10,597 nucleotides of DNA from Lachnoclostridium sp. Its GTDB lineage: Bacteria; Bacillota; Clostridia; Lachnospirales; Lachnospiraceae. Below, in pieces: positions 8,107 to 10,597 of this stretch. The position numbers were made by a program, and so were the translations under genes. Positions within the stretch are counted from its first letter, which is position 1. Every line of letters starts with the position of its first letter. Location of the stretch: the NCBI GenBank assembly GCA_003445895.1, contig DMCD01000275.1:1-10597 (forward strand), given 5' to 3'. Under the pieces are notes generated by a model. It had not been told where the DNA came from, did no database searches, and saw only the letters and a program-made list of their open reading frames with translations.

Positions 8107-9008
8107 GGTACCGCAGTCTCTCCGATGCCATGAAGGAGCGCTTCGGCACCAAGGTGTACCGGCTGGCGCTCACGACCGGCGCCACCTGTCCCAACCGGGA
8201 CGGGACCCTGGGATACGGCGGCTGCATCTTCTGCTCGGAGGGAGGCTCCGGAGAATTTGCGGCTCCCCTTCTTCCGGTGAAGGAGCAGATCCGGCAGGCA
8301 AAGAAGAGGGTTTCGGCCAAGTTTTCCTCTTCCATACCTGAGGAAGAGCGAAAGTTTATCGCCTATTTTCAGTCCTTTACCAATACCTATGGGGACGAGG
8401 ATGCGCTCCTTTCCATGTTCCGGGAAGCGGCGGCAGAGCCCGGCATTTGTGCCGTGGCCATCGGAACCCGGCCGGACTGCCTCTCCGAAAAGATAATTTC
8501 GGGTCTTTCGGAGCTGAATAAAGAGGTGCCGGTGTGGGTGGAGCTGGGGCTTCAGACCATCCATGAAGACACGGCCCGGTTTATCCGGCGGGGATACGCC
8601 CTTCCGGTATTTGAAGACGCTGCACACCGCCTGAAAGCGGCAGGTCTGGAGGTGATTGTTCATATCATCCTCGGCCTTCCCGGCGAGACGAGGGAGAGGA
8701 TGCTGGAGACGGTCCGGTATGTGGGGGATTTTGCCCCCCGGCTGGACGGCATCAAGATATCCCTTCTCTATGTGCTCCGGGGCACGGACCTGGCAGACCT
8801 TTATGCGGCGGGACAGGTGCCGGAGATGACCCTGGAGGAGTATGCGGCTCTCATCGTGGACTGTCTTAGGATTCTGCCGGAGGACATGACAGTGCACCGG
8901 CTGACCGGCGACGGTCCGAAGAAGCTCCTTCTTTCTCCTCTCTGGAGCGGGGATAAAAAAAGGGTGCTCAACACCCTGAACCGCGCAATCCGGGAGGCGG
9001 AGCGGTAA
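8103..9008 (+). CDS. Radical SAM protein of the YhcC/YtqA (TIGR01212) family
   Basis: The 301-residue product carries the cluster-binding cysteines C29, C41 and C44 in CPNRDGTLGYGGCIFC, the CX11CX2C spacing of this family rather than the common CX3CX2C. Other family stretches are FQSFTNTYG (89-97), IGTRPDC (120-126), VELGLQT (146-152), HIILGLPGE (187-195) and HRLTGDGP (265-272). It should bind a 4Fe-4S cluster and cleave S-adenosylmethionine. From memory, the B. subtilis member YtqA has been linked to wobble-uridine (mnm5U) tRNA modification and named MnmL, acting with the methyltransferase YtqB/MnmM. If that holds here, the gene is a tRNA-modification gene next to pth. No ytqB-like gene follows in this window. 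GGAGGTG inside the mfd tail precedes the ATG by 5 nt, and the start overlaps the mfd stop. Confidence 0.9.
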   Translation: MRYRSLSDAMKERFGTKVYRLALTTGATCPNRDGTLGYGGCIFCSEGGSGEFAAPLLPVKEQIRQAKKRVSAKFSSSIPEEERKFIAYFQSFTNTYGDEDALLSMFREAAAEPGICAVAIGTRPDCLSEKIISGLSELNKEVPVWVELGLQTIHEDTARFIRRGYALPVFEDAAHRLKAAGLEVIVHIILGLPGETRERMLETVRYVGDFAPRLDGIKISLLYVLRGTDLADLYAAGQVPEMTLEEYAALIVDCLRILPEDMTVHRLTGDGPKKLLLSPLWSGDKKRVLNTLNRAIREAER

Positions 9009-9014
9009 AAGTGC

Positions 9015-9043
9015 TTTTCAAATCCGGAAAAATGTTTTAGAAT
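9015..9043 (+). promoter_or_regulatory. Probable sigma-A promoter for the TSCPD gene
   Basis: TTTTCA (9015-9020), a 17-nt spacer and TAGAAT (9038-9043) match four of six and five of six consensus bases and lie 67 nt before the ATG. The surrounding stretch is AT-rich compared with the genes. No Rho-independent terminator was seen after the radical SAM gene, so read-through from the upstream operon is also possible. Confidence 0.45.
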
Positions 9044-9110
9044 CCCTTTTATACGAACAGAAAGCCCGGCGGCAGAACGGCCGGCGGGAGAGTATTACAG
9101 GAGGCATATA

Positions 9111-9377
9111 ATGGCAGATTATGCATACAGACCGTCGGGCGTATGTTCCCGGCAGATTACATTCAGCATTGAGGACGGAAAGCTTCACAACGTGCGTTTC
9201 ATGGGCGGATGTCCCGGAAACCTCCTGGCCATCGGCAAGCTGGTGGAAGGCGCCGACGCGAAGAACATCGCGGAGCTTCTTAAGGGCAATGACTGCGGCG
9301 GCCGCGGCACTTCCTGCGCCGATCAGCTGAGCCGTGCCGTGGAAGCGGCGCTGGAGAAAGAGGCGCAGCAGGCCTGA
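9111..9377 (+). CDS. Small TSCPD domain protein (TIGR03905 family), function unknown
   Basis: This 88-residue cytoplasmic protein matches the stand-alone TSCPD family common in Clostridia: YRPSGVCSRQITF near the N-terminus, GGCPGNLLAIGKLVEG in the middle and the CGGRGTSCADQL signature near the C-terminus. Four cysteines (C12, C34, C62, C69) are spaced as in the metal-binding TSCPD domain that also ends class II ribonucleotide reductases of the NrdJ type. Here the name-giving motif reads TSCAD rather than TSCPD. The role of the stand-alone proteins is not known to me; zinc or redox binding is inferred from the cysteines. AGGAGG (9099-9104) lies 6 nt before the ATG, a very strong site, so the protein may be abundant. 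The gene has its own likely promoter, and its final codons form the start of a 33-bp tandem repeat. Confidence 0.9.
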   Translation: MADYAYRPSGVCSRQITFSIEDGKLHNVRFMGGCPGNLLAIGKLVEGADAKNIAELLKGNDCGGRGTSCADQLSRAVEAALEKEAQQA

Positions 9378-9466
9378 TCGTTGCCTGCGAGAGAAGCCCG
9401 GCAGGCCTGATACGTGCCGGCGAGAGAAGCCTGGCAGGTCTTAGTGCTGCCGGCTCGTGAGATTCT
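9368..9466 (+). repeat. 33-bp tandem repeat, three copies, starting in the last codons of the TSCPD gene
   Basis: Copies lie at 9368-9400, 9401-9433 and 9434-9466. The first two agree at 28 of 33 positions, each starting GCAGGCCTGAT and ending near GCGAGAGAAGCC. The third is degraded, at roughly half identity, but keeps GCAGG and TGCCGGC. Each junction can fold: GCCTGC (9383-9388) pairs with GCAGGC (9401-9406), and a 7-bp stem forms between 9431-9437 and 9447-9453. None is followed by a T run, so a terminator is not evident, although the folds could still protect or end the TSCPD transcript. The stop codon lies inside copy 1. Confidence 0.75.
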
Positions 9467-9499
9467 GCCAATTCAGCGCGTTGAGGTGTCAAAGTATTC

Positions 9500-9528
9500 T
9501 TGACAGGGCGGAATTCGCTTCATATAAT
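9500..9528 (+). promoter_or_regulatory. Perfect consensus sigma-A promoter for the tyrS leader
   Basis: TTGACA (9500-9505), a spacer of exactly 17 nt and TATAAT (9523-9528) match the vegetative consensus at every position. Transcription should begin near 9535, just before the first paired bases of the T-box Stem I. A promoter this strong fits a gene controlled mainly by leader termination rather than by initiation. Confidence 0.92.
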
Positions 9529-9653
9529 GCTAAAAGTAAAGGCTTTGAAGGGAAGAAGTACTCCTTTATGCGGACACACAGAGAGCTGCCGGCCGGTGAG
9601 AGGCGCGTGTACCGAGAAGGACGAATACATCCCGGAGCTCCGCACCGAGTGTG

Positions 9654-9732
9654 CCGCCGAAGAGACAGCATCTGCTGTCGGAGAAGAACAGCATCTGCTG
9701 TTCCGGAAGGGCAGGTACATAGGCTGCGGCGG
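9654..9732 (+). repeat. Twin near-identical hairpins enclosed by a long-range helix inside the T-box leader
   Basis: The 14-nt sequence ACAGCATCTGCTGT occurs twice, at 9665-9678 and 9688-9701. Each copy folds into a hairpin: GACAGC/GCTGTC (9664-9669/9674-9679) and GAACAGC/GCTGTTC (9686-9692/9697-9703), both with the loop ATCT. A helix CCGCCG/CGGCGG (9654-9659/9727-9732) encloses the pair. This is where Stem II elements are expected, but an exact doubled hairpin is not part of the standard T-box architecture as I know it. The change from C-G to A-T closing pairs between copies keeps the pairing. Confidence 0.7.
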
Positions 9733-9770
9733 AAAAGCGCACGTTACAGCGCGAGGGTTTGACGAGATTC

Positions 9771-9830
9771 CGGTCCGGTATGGGATGTTCCGGCATGGTT
9801 CGGGAAGGTCCGGCATATTCCGGGAAGGTG
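9771..9830 (+). repeat. 20-nt triple direct repeat in the T-box leader
   Basis: Three adjacent 20-nt units lie at 9771-9790, 9791-9810 and 9811-9830. Units 2 and 3 agree at 16 of 20 positions, units 1 and 2 at 13 of 20; the shared core is CGG followed by GGGAAGGT or a close variant. The block is enclosed by a possible helix GGGTTT/AAACCC (9755-9760/9833-9838), just before Stem III. It is rich in CCGG and TTCC/GGAA, so each unit can form a small local hairpin. It does not encode a recognisable peptide. Confidence 0.65.
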
Positions 9831-9869
9831 TAAAACCCGCTGAGGCAGGCAGTGTGAGCTGTCTGTGAA

Positions 9870-9904
9870 AAAAGGTGGTAACACGGGCTTTTGCCCGTCC
9901 TTTT
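9870..9904 (+). promoter_or_regulatory. T-box antiterminator
   Basis: AAAAGG (9870-9875) pairs with CCTTTT (9899-9904), and ACGGGC (9883-9888) with GCCCGT (9893-9898) around a TTTT loop. This leaves exactly the seven-base bulge TGGTAAC (9876-9882) on the 5' side. That is the canonical antiterminator shape, stabilised when the bulge pairs with the free acceptor end of uncharged tRNA. Confidence 0.9.
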
Positions 9905-9936
9905 GCGAGGACGGGCAGAGCCCGTTTCGTATTTAT
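9883..9936 (+). terminator. Regulated intrinsic terminator of the tyrS T-box
   Basis: GCCCGTCC (9893-9900) pairs with GGACGGGC (9909-9916) over an 8-nt loop. The outer ACGGGC (9883-9888) can also pair with GCCCGT (9920-9925), with TTTT facing AGA between the two helices. The full stem is followed by TTCGTATTTAT, an interrupted T-rich tail. It uses both strands of the antiterminator's inner helix, so the two structures exclude each other. Confidence 0.85.
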
Positions 9937-9943
9937 GTCCAAT

Positions 9944-9979
9944 CTCCCACTGGGAGCCCCCGCCTCCGGGCGGAGGGAG
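9944..9979 (+). other. Two small hairpins in the tyrS 5' untranslated region after the terminator
   Basis: CTCCC/GGGAG (9944-9948/9952-9956, loop ACT) and CCGCC/GGCGG (9960-9964/9969-9973, loop TCCG) lie between the T-box terminator and the tyrS ribosome binding site at 9996. CTCCC can alternatively pair with GGGAG at 9975-9979, forming one larger fold. A role in message stability or translation is possible; the ribosome binding site itself stays free. Confidence 0.5.
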
Positions 9980-10010
9980 AGTCTTGAATGAATTCAGGAG
10001 GAAGAGAAGA

Positions 10011-10597
10011 ATGAAGATTTACGAAGAACTGATTGCCCGCGGCCTTATAGCCCAGGTAACCGACGAGGACCAGATCCGTGAGATGGTCAACAACGGCAAG
10101 GCAACCTTTTACATCGGATTCGACCCGACCGCAGACAGCCTGCATGTAGGCCATTTCATGGCACTCTGCCTGATGAAGCGCCTTCAGATGGCCGGAAACC
10201 GGCCGATCGCCCTGGTGGGCGGCGGCACCGGCATGATCGGCGACCCCTCCGGCCGCACCGATCTCCGGAAGATGATGACCGTGGAGACCATCCAGCACAA
10301 CTGCGACTGCTTCCGCCAGCAGATGTCCCGCTTCATTGAGTTCGGCGAGGGCAAGGCCATGATGGTCAACAACGCAGACTGGCTGCTGAACCTCAACTAT
10401 GTGGAATTCCTCAGAGACATCGGCGCCCACTTCTCCGTCAACCGCATGCTGACCGCCGAGTGCTACAAGCAGAGAATGGAGAAGGGCCTGACCTTCCTGG
10501 AGTTCAACTACATGCTGATGCAGGCCTATGACTTCTATATGCTGTTCCAGAAGTACGGCTGCAACATGCAATTCGGCGGCGACGACCAGTGGTCCAA
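10011..10597 (+). CDS. tyrS: Tyrosyl-tRNA synthetase, 5' part (3' end outside window)
   Basis: The first 195 codons of a class I TyrRS are present; the KMSKS loop and the tRNA-binding C-terminal domain lie beyond the window. The enzyme joins tyrosine to tRNA-Tyr using ATP. Visible landmarks are [15 protein letters not shown] (34-48), with the HIGH-type signature HVGH at 45-48, GMIGDPSGR (74-82), the tyrosine pocket YMLMQAYD (167-174) and GGDDQWS (189-195). Residues Y34, T40, H45 and H48 fall at the same numbers as in the Geobacillus stearothermophilus enzyme, which supports the chosen ATG. AGGAGG (9996-10001) lies 9 nt upstream. Expression is expected to be controlled by the T-box leader directly before it. 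Confidence 0.97.
   Translation, partial: MKIYEELIARGLIAQVTDEDQIREMVNNGKATFYIGFDPTADSLHVGHFMALCLMKRLQMAGNRPIALVGGGTGMIGDPSGRTDLRKMMTVETIQHNCDCFRQQMSRFIEFGEGKAMMVNNADWLLNLNYVEFLRDIGAHFSVNRMLTAECYKQRMEKGLTFLEFNYMLMQAYDFYMLFQKYGCNMQFGGDDQWS

Larger units (their letters stand above)
9546..9936 (+). promoter_or_regulatory. Tyrosine T-box riboswitch (tyrS leader)
   Basis: The leader senses uncharged tRNA-Tyr and allows tyrS transcription when tyrosine charging is low. Stem I has a lower helix GGGA/TCCC (9550-9553/9630-9633). Its internal loop has AGTA (9557-9560) opposite GAA (9623-9625), the usual loop E pair, directly followed by the specifier UAC (9626-9628), a tyrosine codon. Above it are helices TCCTT/AAGGA (9562-9566/9617-9621) and CGG-ACAC/GTGT-CCG, the AGAGAGC bulge (9580-9586) and the terminal-loop motif GGTGAGA (from 9595). 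Stem III is CAGGCAG/CTGTCTG (9846-9852/9859-9865). The T-box bulge TGGTAAC (9876-9882) offers UGGU for the ACCA end of tRNA-Tyr. The stretch between Stem I and Stem III (about 9640-9845) is unusually rich in repeats and listed separately. The tyrS gene directly downstream confirms the specificity. Confidence 0.93.

Noticed and set aside
9007..9018. AAAAGTGCTTTT after the radical SAM gene considered as a terminator
   Set aside because: Only four A-T pairs would form, too weak for an intrinsic terminator, and it overlaps the probable -35 element.
9368..9466. The 33-bp repeats considered as a CRISPR array
   Set aside because: The units are directly adjacent with no unique spacers between them, and no cas genes are nearby.
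9280..9492. - strand frame with 11-residue repeats (PARLLSPARIR-like)
   Set aside because: The apparent protein repeat is only the translation of the 33-bp DNA repeat, and half of it lies antisense to the TSCPD gene.
9500..9868. 122-codon open frame on the + strand, and - strand frames, across the tyrS leader
   Set aside because: The region is explained base by base by the promoter and T-box structure; the frames lack ribosome binding sites and resemble no protein.
9935..9991. 18-codon open frame between the T-box terminator and tyrS, a possible leader peptide
   Set aside because: There is no ribosome binding site before the ATG, no run of tyrosine codons, and control is already explained by the T-box.

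Overview
The window reads as chromosomal DNA from a fairly GC-rich member of the Clostridia, most likely a Lachnospiraceae-type gut Firmicute. The reasons are the gene order (ftsE-ftsX, a PcsB-like M23 hydrolase, a Ctp-type S41 protease, then pth-mfd), the strong AGGAGG ribosome binding sites, the stand-alone TSCPD protein and a tyrosine T-box in front of tyrS. The genus assignment is inference. All genes lie on the + strand, and no insertion sequence, phage gene, CRISPR array, tRNA or rRNA gene was seen.

Positions 1-3823 hold a cell-envelope/division block. It contains the 3' end of ftsE (ABC ATPase), complete ftsX (membrane partner), a secreted coiled-coil protein ending in an intact LytM/M23 endopeptidase domain (the likely FtsEX-activated wall hydrolase), and a membrane-anchored PDZ-S41 protease that starts at TTG. 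Spacing is 14, 3 and 17 nt, so this looks like one transcript. A 76-nt gap with a strong hairpin separates it from an information-processing block (3900-9008): pth, mfd and a YhcC/YtqA-type radical SAM gene. These overlap by 8 and 4 nt and are probably translationally coupled.

Positions 9009-9377 carry a plausible promoter and an 88-residue TSCPD protein of unknown function. A 33-bp tandem repeat begins in its last codons.

Positions 9378-10010 have no convincing gene but are full of structure: a perfect sigma-A promoter (TTGACA-N17-TATAAT), then a roughly 390-nt tyrosine T-box leader. Visible T-box parts are Stem I with a UAC specifier, Stem III, the TGGTAAC acceptor-end bulge, and mutually exclusive antiterminator and terminator. 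The leader's middle has two near-identical hairpins and a 20-nt triple repeat that do not belong to the standard T-box plan. The window ends inside tyrS, the target of this switch.

No clearly new multi-gene system is present. The most unusual material is the repeat-rich T-box leader, the tandem repeat at the end of the TSCPD gene, and the pairing of a catalytically intact M23 hydrolase and an S41 protease with FtsEX.
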